Positions 22,624 through 29,723 of a stretch of DNA of 64,000 nucleotides are shown here, one piece after another. The stretch lies in contig JAKADY010000004.1 in NCBI GenBank assembly GCA_021826065.1, forward strand, positions 46,087 through 110,086. The letters run 5' to 3'. The position numbers were made by a program, and so were the translations under genes. The first letter of the stretch is position 1, and every line of letters starts with the position of its first letter. The notes below the pieces were generated by a model. It was not told where the DNA came from. It was given only the letters and a program-made list of their open reading frames with translations, and did no database searches. This DNA is from Pseudomonadota bacterium (GTDB taxonomy: Bacteria; Pseudomonadota; Gammaproteobacteria; Burkholderiales; Thiobacillaceae).

Positions 22624-23601
22624 TCAGCGCTGCGCGTAGAGCGCGGCCAGCGCCGCGGCTTCTTCCGCCACCCGCTGCCTGAGCGACGCCGGCGCTTCGA
22701 CCACCACGTGCCGCCCGTGGCGCAGGATGTCCATCAGAAGCTCGCGCTCATCGCTGTAGGGCACGGTGAGACGATAGTCGCCATCGGGCAGCCATTCGCT
22801 TTTCTGCTGGGCATGCCAGCGCTCGTCGGCCACCCAGCGGGCGCGCTCGGGCGAAAAGCGCAGCACGGCGCGCGCCTTCGGGCGGCCCGAGAAAATGCCG
22901 TAGGCGCTGGCATAGTGGGCATCGAGGGCTTTTTCAGGGATCTCGCGGGCCTTGTCGGGCAAGACCTTCACCCGCCGCAAGGTGTCGAGCGAAAAGCTGC
23001 GCAGCGCGCGCCGCCAGTGGCAGAATGCATCCAGATACCAGTTGTCGCGGTAATGCACCAGGCGTTGCGGCGAGACCGTGCGGGTGTTGATCTCGTTGCG
23101 CCCCCGGTTCCAGGCATCGATCTCGATGCGCTGGCGCATCAGCAGGGCCCGGGCGACTTCAGCGAAGTGACGCGGTTCGACGCGACGCCGATGCATCGTC
23201 AGGATGCGCACCCGCTGCATGATCTCTTCGGCCGTATGGCCCGAGGATTCCAGCAAGGCGGCCAGGCGCGTCTGCAAAGGCGCGATGTGGCTACTCAGCA
23301 CACCGGGCTCGATCTCGGCAAGGAGCCGATGCGCGGTCAGCAGCGCATAGGCTTCGCTGGCCGAAAACCACAAACCCGGAAGCTCATACGCCGGACCCGT
23401 GCCCGGCTGGGTGTCGAAGCGATAGCCGCCCGCCTCGCGATCCCAGACGATGGGCGCGTTGAGCCTATCGCGCAGATATTCCAGATCCCGCTTGAAGGTG
23501 GCGCGGGAGACGGCAAGCTCCTCCAGAAACGCCGTCAGCGGCACCACCCGTCGCTCGTGCAGCAACTGATCGATCTTGTAGAAGCGTTCCGTGCGGTTCA
23601 T
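22624..23601 (-). CDS. WYL-domain transcriptional regulator
   Basis: 325 residues. An N-terminal winged helix-turn-helix (about 1-65, with VSRATFKRDLEYLRDRL) is followed by the WYL domain (about 140-215, with RLVHYRDNWYLDAFCHWR) and a WCX-type C-terminal region (about 240-320). WYL regulators such as BrxR and CapW control phage-defence loci and sense nucleic-acid or nucleotide ligands. This gene is divergent from the cas3 stub, with palindrome 23630-23646 in the shared 146-bp gap, so it is a good candidate for the former regulator of the CRISPR-Cas locus and perhaps of other island genes. Confidence 0.9.
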   Translation of the reverse strand: MNRTERFYKIDQLLHERRVVPLTAFLEELAVSRATFKRDLEYLRDRLNAPIVWDREAGGYRFDTQPGTGPAYELPGLWFSASEAYALLTAHRLLAEIEPGVLSSHIAPLQTRLAALLESSGHTAEEIMQRVRILTMHRRRVEPRHFAEVARALLMRQRIEIDAWNRGRNEINTRTVSPQRLVHYRDNWYLDAFCHWRRALRSFSLDTLRRVKVLPDKAREIPEKALDAHYASAYGIFSGRPKARAVLRFSPERARWVADERWHAQQKSEWLPDGDYRLTVPYSDERELLMDILRHGRHVVVEAPASLRQRVAEEAAALAALYAQR

Positions 23602-23629
23602 GGTGATCAGGACGGGATAAGCGTTGACA

Positions 23630-23646
23630 GGCTCGGTTTTTGAGCC
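23630..23646. promoter_or_regulatory. palindromic operator candidate 3, WYL/cas3 intergenic
   Basis: GGCTCG-GTTTT-TGAGCC, one arm base different from the palindromes at 9476-9496 and 20140-20156, preceded by CA as in copy 1. It lies 28 bp upstream of the WYL gene start and about 100 bp upstream of the cas3 stub, where autoregulation plus control of cas genes would be expected. I could not fit a good -10/-35 pair around it. Confidence 0.55.
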
Positions 23647-23747
23647 AGTCCTTCGCTATGATCCTCCAATCAGGCCGCCATGACCACCGCCAGGGGTGGC
23701 GTGGGGGCACTGTGAACAAACATGGACGACAGGAAGAGGATCAGCCC

Positions 23748-23866
23748 ATGGACCTGACCCAAGCCGCGCCGCGGCATCCTTGGGGTAAGCGCGATGCGCA
23801 GGGCGCTGAACACCCGTTGATCGATCACTGCCTTGATGTGGCCGTGGTGTTGCGTCAGTTCTTGGA
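23748..23866 (+). pseudogene. cas3: 5' stub of type I-E cas3
   Basis: ATG 23748, with GAGGA 8 nt upstream, opens about 40 codons (residues include HPWGKRD and AEHPLIDHCLDVAVVLRQFL) that match the start of Cas3. E. coli Cas3 has YWGK and HLLIYHCLDVAAV at the same places, the beginning of the HD nuclease domain. The coding sequence then runs directly into the first CRISPR repeat. The rest of cas3, Cascade, cas1 and cas2 are missing. The frame stays open through the repeats only because they are GC-rich. Confidence 0.7.
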
Positions 23867-24017
23867 GGCTCCCCCGCGCACGCGGGGATCGACCCGTCCG
23901 CGGAACGATTCCGGCGCCTGCCGGCAAGGCTCCCCCGCGCACGCGGGGATCGACCCCGAGCAGGCATGGCGACGCTGGGAGGCCGGCGAGCTCCCCCGCG
24001 CACGCGGGGATCGACCC

Positions 24018-24097
24018 GCCGCCGTCTGGTCGCCGACCGCCGCCACGTCCTGCCGGGCATCGACCTTCAGGTTGATCTGGATGGTATTGTCGGCCAT
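24018..24097 (-). pseudogene. phage-like fragment, possible tail tape-measure N-terminus
   Basis: On the minus strand an ATG at 24097 opens MADNTIQINLKVDARQDVAA and continues to VGDQTAA, ending exactly where CRISPR repeat 3 begins. The composition and start resemble N-termini of phage tail tape-measure proteins. Its last 32 nt occupy the place of the third spacer. So the spacer and its outside neighbour read as one continuous gene fragment. The family call is weak because only 27 residues remain. Confidence 0.35.
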
Positions 24098-24111
24098 GCT
24101 ATACCCCGGTC

Positions 24112-24330
24112 ATGGATCCATTGGTCGCCCAAATCGTCGGTCTATATTTGCTGCTGGCGCTGCCGCCGGTCGTCGTCGCCTGGCGCAGGCATCTTTCCGC
24201 TCGCGCCATCCGCGCCTGTTTCGTCGCCGGCGTATTGCTCGGCTGGACCTTGATCGGCGCCGTTGTCGCATGGATCATTGCCATCGACGACCCATGCGAC
24301 GCAATGAAGGTCGATATCGTTATCCGCTGA
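24112..24330 (+). CDS. superinfection immunity protein, T4 Imm-like
   Basis: 72 residues with two membrane helices (about 6-22 and 33-58). The second contains GVLLGWTLIGAVVAWIIAI, close to the LLGWTLIGW-type signature of the T4 Imm/superinfection-immunity family, whose members block DNA injection by related phages. The gene is intact from ATG to TGA. It sits between CRISPR repeats 3 and 4, divergent from the phage-like fragment. No good ribosome-binding site precedes the ATG. Confidence 0.7.
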   Translation: MDPLVAQIVGLYLLLALPPVVVAWRRHLSARAIRACFVAGVLLGWTLIGAVVAWIIAIDDPCDAMKVDIVIR

Positions 24331-24428
24331 CCGCTACCCACTGCTTCCACCCATACTCACCCGCCCAGCGCCGCATGCGCGGCGGCGAGTGCTCCCCCCG
24401 CGCACGCGGGGATCGATCTGCGCCACCC

Positions 24429-24910
24429 AGCCCCCATCACCACTGGGTGTTGATGAACAACCGCCATGGCCTGGTGGTGGATGTCGAGACCACGCAAGCG
24501 ACTGGCACGGCCAAAGCGGCAAGCGGCCCAAGCCAGGATCGAGCGTACGATCCGAAAGACCGGTGCCACCGTGGGGGCGGACAAAGGTTACGACGTGGTC
24601 GAGTTCATCGAGGCCTTGCGCGAGCAGGGGGTTACCCCGCCTGTGGCGTGAGATGCCAAGGGCAGTGCATCGACGCTGCCTGCCGGCGTGCGGGCTACCA
24701 ACAGCGTCTGAAGTTGCGTAGCCGCATCGAGGAGGCCTTCGGTTGGGCGAAGACTGTCGGGGTGGCGCAGGACGCGTTTCGTGGGCTTGGAGAAGGTGTC
24801 GACACAGGCGGTGTTCACCTTCGCGGCGTACAACCTGACGCGACTGATGACGATTCTGGGATGGCGATGGTCGCGGGCAGCGGGCATAGTGCGCCCGAAA
24901 ACCGCCAAAT
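24429..24910 (+). pseudogene. decayed IS5-family transposase
   Basis: Pieces of an IS5-type DDE transposase in three frames: VLMNNRHGLVVDVETTQATG, then ATVGADKGYDVVEFIEALRE (second Asp region) ended by a stop, then LRSRIEEAFGWAKTVG (the E-containing region), then VSTQAVFTFAAYNLTRLMTI. Several frameshifts and stops separate them and the N-terminal part is gone. It starts within about 10 bp of CRISPR repeat 4, so an IS insertion and deletion probably removed the array's far end. Confidence 0.75.
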
Positions 24911-25070
24911 GGCGGTGAAAACCCCGGTTTTGGGGCCAAAAACCGGCCCGTAGCCGGTTTCCAAGACCGACAAGGGGTCGGTGACGAAAAATTTGCCCGT
25001 TTCAGGGGCAGGAGGCCGGAGGCGTGCAGGCGATTTTCAACACCCTGTTACGACCACTCGGTTTCATTCC

Positions 25071-25241
25071 GGTGAACATCTGGAGAAGACCCTACAGCGC
25101 TTCGCTGCCTTATACAACCAGTCCTGACCCAAGAAGGCGCCCGGCCATATCACACATCATGAGGCCCTCAAAAACGGGTACGCTAAACGTCCCGAACTGT
25201 TCAAACAACATGGTTACAATCAGGCGGGACCTGACATGTAG
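25071..25241 (+). pseudogene. C-terminal remnant of an IS481-like transposase
   Basis: 57 codons read GEHLEKTLQRFAALYNQS, stop, PKKAPGHITHHEALKNGYAK, RPELFKQHGYNQAGPDM, stop. The YNQ..PQ..LG...P..AL......P.LF pattern is the usual end of IS481-type integrase-core transposases. There is an internal TGA and no start. The 25242-25318 stretch up to the algC stop shows no gene. Confidence 0.6.
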
Positions 25242-25318
25242 CCATTGATTCTTCGTTTCCCTCTAGTCGCGCGGCAGTTTTTTCGAGCTGCCCCAAAAAC
25301 TTCTCCCAGGCCCTTTTT

Positions 25319-26695
25319 TCAGAACGGCAGACGTGCCTCGGGGTATGCCGTCAACAACATGCGGCGAAAGTCCTCCTGGATACGGGACAGCGCAGAGGCA
25401 TTCGCTGCTTCGAATCTGAGGACGACGACGGGCGTCGTGTTGGACGCCCGCATGAGCCCAAAACCGTCTTCATACTCGACCCGCAGCCCGTCGATGGTGA
25501 TGACCTCGCGTGCGCCCTCAAAGCGTGCATCCTGCTGCAGTTTTGCTATCAGTTGGTGCGGCTCGCCCTCCTGCATGGGCAGGTGCAGCTCGGGGGTGCA
25601 AACGCTGTCGGGCAGCGCGTCGAGGGTGGCATCGAGGTCGGTCTGGCGCGACAGGTATTCGAGCAGCCGGGCCCCGGCATACAGCCCGTCGTCGAAACCA
25701 TACCAGCGCTCCTTGAAGAAGATGTGACCGCTCATCTCGCCGGCGAGCAGCGCGCCGGTCTCGCGCATCTTGGCCTTGATGAGCGAATGGCCGGTCTTCC
25801 ACATGAGCGGCCGGCCGCCGTGGCGCTCGATCCAGCCCTTGAGGTTGCGCGTGGATTTGACGTCGTAGATCACGGTGGCGCCCGGGTTACGCGCGAGCAC
25901 GTCGGCGGCGAAGAGCATGAGCTGGCGGTCGGGATAGATGATGCGGCCGGCGCGGGTGACCACCCCCAGGCGGTCGCCATCGCCGTCGAAGGCCAGGCCG
26001 ATCTCTGCGCCGCCCTTGCCGAGATGGGCGATGAGGTCGGCCAGGTTCTCGGGATGTGCGGGGTCGGGATGGTGGTTGGGGAAGTTGCCATCCACCTCAC
26101 AGTAGAGCTCGTCCACCTCGCAGCCCAGGGCGCGATACAGGCGCGGCGCATAGGCACCGGCGACCCCGTTGCCGCAGTCTACGGCGATGCGCAGGGGACG
26201 CGCCAGTTTGACGTCCCCGGCGATGCGCTCAATGTAGGCCGGGGCGATGTCGTGTTGGCGGTAGCCGCCGCGCCCCTGCGTGTAGTCGGACGACTCGATG
26301 CGCCGGCGCAAGGCCTGGATCGCCTCCCCGGCCAGGGTCTCGCCCGCCAGGACCATCTTGAAACCGTTGTAGTCCGGCGGGTTGTGTGAGCCGGTGACCA
26401 TGACGGCCGAATGCGTGCCCAGGTGGTGCGCGGCGAAATAACACATCGGCGTGGCCACGAGACCGACATCGATCACGTCGACGCCTGCGGCGCGGATCCC
26501 CTCGGCCAATGCACCGGCCAGGGCCGGGCCGGACAGCCGGCCGTCACGGCCCAGGGCAATCGCCCGCTGGCCGCGTGCGACGGCCTCCGAGCCGAGGGCA
26601 CGGCCGATCTGTTCGGTGATTCCCGGGGTGAGGGCACGGCCAACGACACCGCGGATGTCGTAGGCCTTGAAGATCTCAGCGGGTGGAAGCGACAT
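25319..26695 (-). CDS. algC: phosphomannomutase/phosphoglucomutase
   Basis: Interconverts 1- and 6-phosphates of mannose and glucose for LPS and exopolysaccharide precursors. 458 residues, the usual length for AlgC/ManB. The phosphoserine loop VTGSHNPPDYNG, the metal loop FDGDGDRLGVV, the sugar-specificity loop GEMSGHIFFK and the phosphate-binding RASNTTPVVVLR are all present. GAAGGAG stands 6 nt before the ATG. The leader contains two tandem terminator-like hairpins. Confidence 0.94.
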   Translation of the reverse strand: MSLPPAEIFKAYDIRGVVGRALTPGITEQIGRALGSEAVARGQRAIALGRDGRLSGPALAGALAEGIRAAGVDVIDVGLVATPMCYFAAHHLGTHSAVMVTGSHNPPDYNGFKMVLAGETLAGEAIQALRRRIESSDYTQGRGGYRQHDIAPAYIERIAGDVKLARPLRIAVDCGNGVAGAYAPRLYRALGCEVDELYCEVDGNFPNHHPDPAHPENLADLIAHLGKGGAEIGLAFDGDGDRLGVVTRAGRIIYPDRQLMLFAADVLARNPGATVIYDVKSTRNLKGWIERHGGRPLMWKTGHSLIKAKMRETGALLAGEMSGHIFFKERWYGFDDGLYAGARLLEYLSRQTDLDATLDALPDSVCTPELHLPMQEGEPHQLIAKLQQDARFEGAREVITIDGLRVEYEDGFGLMRASNTTPVVVLRFEAANASALSRIQEDFRRMLLTAYPEARLPF

Positions 26696-26736
26696 GGAAT
26701 GCTCCTTCTCACCGGATTATCGCCGCCGCGGATGAC

Positions 26737-26791
26737 AAAAAAAAGCGGCATCGTTGCCGACGCCGCTTCGAAAAACCGCCATTGCGGCGGT
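26737..26791 (-). terminator. two tandem intrinsic terminators upstream of algC
   Basis: Read on the minus strand, ACCGCC-GCAAT-GGCGGT followed by TTTTT (26791-26771) is succeeded by AAGCGGC...GCCGCTT followed by eight T (26768-26737). Both precede the algC start, 42 bp after the second T run. They could end the small RNA or leader that starts near 26901, or the NTF2-like gene transcript, or attenuate algC. Confidence 0.7.
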
Positions 26792-26901
26792 CAGGGAGGT
26801 TCACAGCATGCTGGCGCCCAGCCAGCTAGCTTTCAAGCTGTTGCAAACCGCGTGCCACACGCCTACACGGCCCTGGCCCGCATAAACTTTGCCCAGCCAA
26901 C
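26737..26901 (-). ncRNA. candidate small RNA or attenuator leader upstream of algC
   Basis: A promoter-like pair on the minus strand (-35 TCGACA at 26936-26931, 17-bp spacer, -10 TATATA at 26913-26908) predicts a start near 26901. No credible ORF follows. The transcript would be about 130-165 nt and end at one of two strong terminators. An unpaired AACCTCCCT just before terminator 1 could pair with Shine-Dalgarno sequences. No known RNA family is recognised. Confidence 0.45.
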
Positions 26902-26907
26902 ACGATA

Positions 26908-26936
26908 TATATAAATCGTCCGGTCGGGTTTGTCGA
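26908..26936 (-). promoter_or_regulatory. sigma-70-type promoter candidate
   Basis: TCGACA and TATATA separated by 17 bp on the minus strand, in the 274-bp gap between the NTF2-like gene and algC. It is the best-matching promoter I found in the gap and would drive the candidate small RNA/leader and possibly algC. Confidence 0.5.
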
Positions 26937-26969
26937 TATTCAGTTCATACTGCTGAAATATTGACGAGT

Positions 26970-27404
26970 TCAGTGCAGGTGGGCCGGCATGGCCGGGTCT
27001 GGGCTAACCTCCACCACGGCCGGGGAGGCGTGGTGCAGCCAGAGGCGCCAGCCGTCGCCGCGGCGGCGGTAGACGTTGGTGGCGAGCATGGGCGGTCGCG
27101 GCCGGGTCTCTCCCCGCACCCGGATGTGTTCATGCAGCACGCTCACGGCCAGATCGCCCTGCACCTGCCAGTGCAGGGGTTCCAGGGTGAACTCGAGCGA
27201 CTGGCCGGAGGAGAAGATGCCGGCCCAGCCCTCGCTCACCTGGGCGGGACCGGTAAGCGCCTTGCCCATCGGGTGGATGCAGCAGATGTCGGCCGCCGCA
27301 TCCCAGACCTGCATCATCGCCGCCAGGTCACCCGCTTCGAAGGCCTGGTAGAAGGCCTGCTCGGCCTGCTGAGGGGTCGACCAGGCGCTGTTGTTGGAGT
27401 CCAT
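26970..27404 (-). CDS. SnoaL/NTF2-like fold protein
   Basis: 144 residues of the nuclear transport factor 2-like superfamily (SnoaL/DUF4440 type). The pattern AEQAFYQAFEAGDLAAMMQVW, DICCIHPMGKALTGPAQVSEGW and a C-terminal GDGWRLWLHHASPA is typical. These cone-shaped folds bind small ligands or catalyse simple isomerisation or hydrolysis; the ligand here is unknown. It is divergent from hemN and followed by the promoter-like site for the algC leader. Confidence 0.8.
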   Translation of the reverse strand: MDSNNSAWSTPQQAEQAFYQAFEAGDLAAMMQVWDAAADICCIHPMGKALTGPAQVSEGWAGIFSSGQSLEFTLEPLHWQVQGDLAVSVLHEHIRVRGETRPRPPMLATNVYRRRGDGWRLWLHHASPAVVEVSPDPAMPAHLH

Positions 27405-27466
27405 CTGCCTTGCCTCGCTGTCTGTACGCTGCCTACAATGAGATACTTAATCGCGGGCCTCATATC

Positions 27467-28837
27467 ATGAGCGCACTGACGCAGCTGCTGGAAAAGTACA
27501 GCCGGCCAGGGCCGCGCTACACATCCTATCCCACCGCGCCCTACTTCCACACCGGCTTTAGCGAGGCCGACTGGCGGGCGGAGCTGGCCGCCGCGCAGGA
27601 CCCCGCACGCGCGCTTTCGCTGTACGTGCACATCCCCTTCTGCGACACGCTCTGTTACTACTGCGGTTGCAATATGGTGGCCACCGGCGACTATCACAAG
27701 GCCGAACGCTACCTGGATGTGCTGGCGCTGGAAATGGACCAGGTAGCGGCGCTTACCCACCCCGCGCGGCGGGTCGAGCAGTTGCACTGGGGCGGCGGCA
27801 CGCCGACCTATCTCAAGCCTGATGACATCCGCCGGCTGATCGACATGATCCGCCGCCGTTTCACGATCTCCGAAAAGGCGGAGATGGGCTGCGAGGCCGA
27901 TCCGCGTGAGCTCACTCGCGAGCACCTGGTCGCCCTGCGCGAGGGCGGCTTCAACCGGCTGTCCATCGGCGTGCAGGACCTGGATGAAAGGGTGCAGAAG
28001 GCGGTCAACCGGGTGCAGCCGCCCGAGTTGATCGCTGAGGTCTATGGCTGGGCGCGCGAGCTCGGCTTCGCCAGCATCAACATGGACCTGATCGTCGGGC
28101 TGCCGCACCAGAGCGTGGCGAGCTTCTCGCGCACCCTCGACCAGGTGCTGGCCTGGGCGCCGGACCGCTTCGCCGTCTTCGCCTATGCGCACGTGCCGTG
28201 GATGAAGCGGCACCAGAAGCTCATCCACGAGGCCGACCTGCCCGATTTCGCCACGCGGCTGGAGCTGCAGCAGCTCATCCACGATCGGCTCGGGGCCGCC
28301 GGTTACGTCAACATCGGCATGGACCACTTCGCCAAGCCGGACGACGAGCTGGTGCAGGCGCAGCGCAACAAGACCCTGTGGCGCAACTTCCAGGGCTACA
28401 CGACGCACAAGGACTGCGACATCTACGCCTTCGGCGCCTCCAGCATCAGCCAGACGCGCGAGGTCTATGCGCAGAACGAGAAGAATCTGAAGAAGTACCA
28501 GGAGCGGGTCGCTGCCGGACAGTTACCGATCGAGCGCGGGCTGCGGCTCACCCAAGAGGATCAGATGCGGCGTGACCTCATCACCCGCATCATGTGCGAT
28601 CTGGAGCTGGATTACGCCGACTTCGCCGCCGCCTGGCAGGTGGACTTCCATACCCACTTCGCCGATGGCCTCGCTGATCTACCCGAGCTGGCCGCCGATG
28701 GCCTGATCACCCTGACGGACCGGGGCTTCCGGGTCACCGATCTCGGCCGCATCTTCCTGCGCAACATCGCCATGTGTTTCGACGCCTATCTGCGTCAGGC
28801 GGGCGAGGCGCAGCCGCGGTATTCGCGTACGGCCTAG
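27467..28837 (+). CDS. hemN: oxygen-independent coproporphyrinogen III oxidase
   Basis: Radical SAM enzyme converting coproporphyrinogen III to protoporphyrinogen IX without oxygen. 456 residues, true HemN length. The cluster motif is PFCDTLCYYCGC (CxxxCxxC), preceded by YTSYPTAPYFHTGF, which is specific to HemN rather than HemW. GGGTPTYL, SIGVQDLDERVQKAVNR and the C-terminal HemN domain follow. I start at the ATG giving MSALTQLLEKYSRPGPRYTS; a longer frame from 27410 is probably not used. No clear FNR box is visible upstream. Confidence 0.95.
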   Translation: MSALTQLLEKYSRPGPRYTSYPTAPYFHTGFSEADWRAELAAAQDPARALSLYVHIPFCDTLCYYCGCNMVATGDYHKAERYLDVLALEMDQVAALTHPARRVEQLHWGGGTPTYLKPDDIRRLIDMIRRRFTISEKAEMGCEADPRELTREHLVALREGGFNRLSIGVQDLDERVQKAVNRVQPPELIAEVYGWARELGFASINMDLIVGLPHQSVASFSRTLDQVLAWAPDRFAVFAYAHVPWMKRHQKLIHEADLPDFATRLELQQLIHDRLGAAGYVNIGMDHFAKPDDELVQAQRNKTLWRNFQGYTTHKDCDIYAFGASSISQTREVYAQNEKNLKKYQERVAAGQLPIERGLRLTQEDQMRRDLITRIMCDLELDYADFAAAWQVDFHTHFADGLADLPELAADGLITLTDRGFRVTDLGRIFLRNIAMCFDAYLRQAGEAQPRYSRTA

Positions 28838-28916
28838 ACGTTCACTGCAGGCTTGGAGGCGGTCCGCCGCGAGGGCTTGATCGCAGACTGCGTCGCCCTG
28901 CAGCGTAACGGGTTTA

Positions 28917-28964
28917 TCGCGACTTTCGTCGCTCCTACGGAATCGCGACTATCGTCGCTCCTAC
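28917..28964. repeat. REP-like element, two tandem copies
   Basis: Two 22-bp copies (28917-28938 and 28943-28964) follow the pattern TCGCGAC, three bases, CGTCGC, T, CCTAC. A third copy lies at 44600-44621. The second copy supplies the bases of the DUF302 gene stop codon (CTA on the plus strand, TAG on the minus). The rest of the 123-bp hemN-DUF302 gap has no gene. Confidence 0.65.
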
Positions 28965-29491
28965 TGGATGGTCTTGAGGACCGCCTCTTCCTCGCTGGCG
29001 ACCTGGGCGAGGACCTTGGCGGCTTCGCCCTGGACGGCGCGGGCCAGGTTGCCGGTGTTCATGCGCATGACCTGGGTCTTGCCCTCCTTGGTCTCGAACA
29101 CGGTGAGCCGGCAGGGGAGCGGCGGCAGTTTGCCCTGGCTGGCGCGGCTGAGCTGGACGTTGGCATCCTTCGGGCAGGCGAAGATCACCTTCATACGCGG
29201 CGCGTCCTTGGCCCCCTGGGCCTTCATCGCGGCCTGGACGTCCTCGACCTTCTCCACCGCCCAGCCACGTTTTTCGGCGGCCGCGCGTAGAGTGGTGACC
29301 GTCTCCTCGAAGCCGAGCCTGGACTCCTTCACGTCGAACAGGGCCGCCATCATCTGCATCTGCCGCTGCATGGCCTCCTGCATCTGCTGCAGGGTCATCT
29401 GCGGCTGTGCCGCTGGCTGGGCAGGCGGCTGGGCATGGGCCGCCCCGGTGGCGATGGCGATCACAAGGATGGCTTGGCGTAGGGGTTTCAT
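28961..29491 (-). CDS. exported DUF302 protein
   Basis: 176 residues. A signal peptide (about 1-21, ending AHA) is followed by a Gln/Met/Pro-rich stretch with MQEAMQRQMQMM and a DUF302 domain (about 60-170; SRLGFEETVTTLRAAAEKRGW, KVIFACPKDANVQLSR, LPCRLTVFETKEGKTQV). The function of DUF302 proteins is unknown. GAGGAG lies 5-9 nt before the ATG. The stop codon lies inside a REP-like copy. Upstream in the same direction is the zinc-finger gene. Confidence 0.85.
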   Translation of the reverse strand: MKPLRQAILVIAIATGAAHAQPPAQPAAQPQMTLQQMQEAMQRQMQMMAALFDVKESRLGFEETVTTLRAAAEKRGWAVEKVEDVQAAMKAQGAKDAPRMKVIFACPKDANVQLSRASQGKLPPLPCRLTVFETKEGKTQVMRMNTGNLARAVQGEAAKVLAQVASEEEAVLKTIQ

Positions 29492-29514
29492 GGGGTCTCC
29501 TCGGAATGATGGGA

Positions 29515-29718
29515 TCAGTGACGCCGCCCGCGGCCGGCGCCGGGTTTGAGTCGGTAGAGGGTGCCGCAGTAGGGACAGAGGATCTCGCCCTTGTCCTCGA
29601 TCGGCAGGAAGACGCGCGGATGCGCGTTCCACAGGCTCTCGCCGGGCATGGGGCAGTGCAGGGGCAGGTCCTCGTCACCGACCTCGATGACGCGTTGGGT
29701 ATGCAGCCGGTTTTCCAT
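29515..29718 (-). CDS. zinc-finger protein, zf-CHCC type
   Basis: 67 residues with the conserved spacing VGDEDLPLHCPMP, NAHPRVFLPIE, and LCPYCGTLYRL, giving the zinc set C-H-C-C. The family is related to the zinc-binding accessory subunit NDUFS6 of complex I, and free-standing copies are common in proteobacteria. It lies 5 bp after the ilvE stop in the same direction, so it is co-transcribed. Start at ATG 29718. Confidence 0.88.
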   Translation of the reverse strand: MENRLHTQRVIEVGDEDLPLHCPMPGESLWNAHPRVFLPIEDKGEILCPYCGTLYRLKPGAGRGRRH

Positions 29719-29723
29719 CTCAC

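Larger units (their letters stand above)
23867..24419 (+). CRISPR. remnant type I-E CRISPR array, four repeats, one interval holding a phage gene
   Basis: Three 29-nt repeats lie at 23867-23895, 23928-23956 and 23989-24017, separated by two 32-nt spacers (23896-23927 and 23957-23988). All contain the CCCCGCGCACGCGGGG hairpin and end in GATCGACCC, the type I-E pattern in plus orientation. A fourth, degenerate repeat (30 nt, one extra C, ending GATCGATCT) lies at 24390-24419. The interval between repeats 3 and 4 is 372 nt instead of 32 and carries phage-like sequence. No leader remains: the cas3 stub abuts repeat 1. Confidence 0.85.

Noticed and set aside
23624..23662. TTGACA (23624-23629) and TATGAT (23657-23662) as a cas3 promoter.
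   Set aside because: The spacing is 27 bp, far from the 16-18 bp required, so the pair is not a usable promoter despite good boxes.
24050..24070. A further degenerate CRISPR repeat right after spacer position 3 (CCGGGCATCGACCT).
   Set aside because: It matches only the last third of the repeat and lacks the hairpin. The same bases form in-frame codons of the phage-like fragment (KVDARQ), so chance similarity is more likely.
23866..24097. Minus-strand frame joining the phage-like fragment with the CRISPR repeats into a single 80-residue protein.
   Set aside because: Beyond residue 27 the frame is translated repeat sequence (SPRARG-type), so only the first part can be a gene fragment.
23640..24953. 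A 437-codon open frame from the cas3 stub through the CRISPR repeats into the IS5 remnant.
   Set aside because: It is open only because the repeats and spacers are GC-rich. It joins unrelated pieces and crosses repeat units, so it is not one gene.
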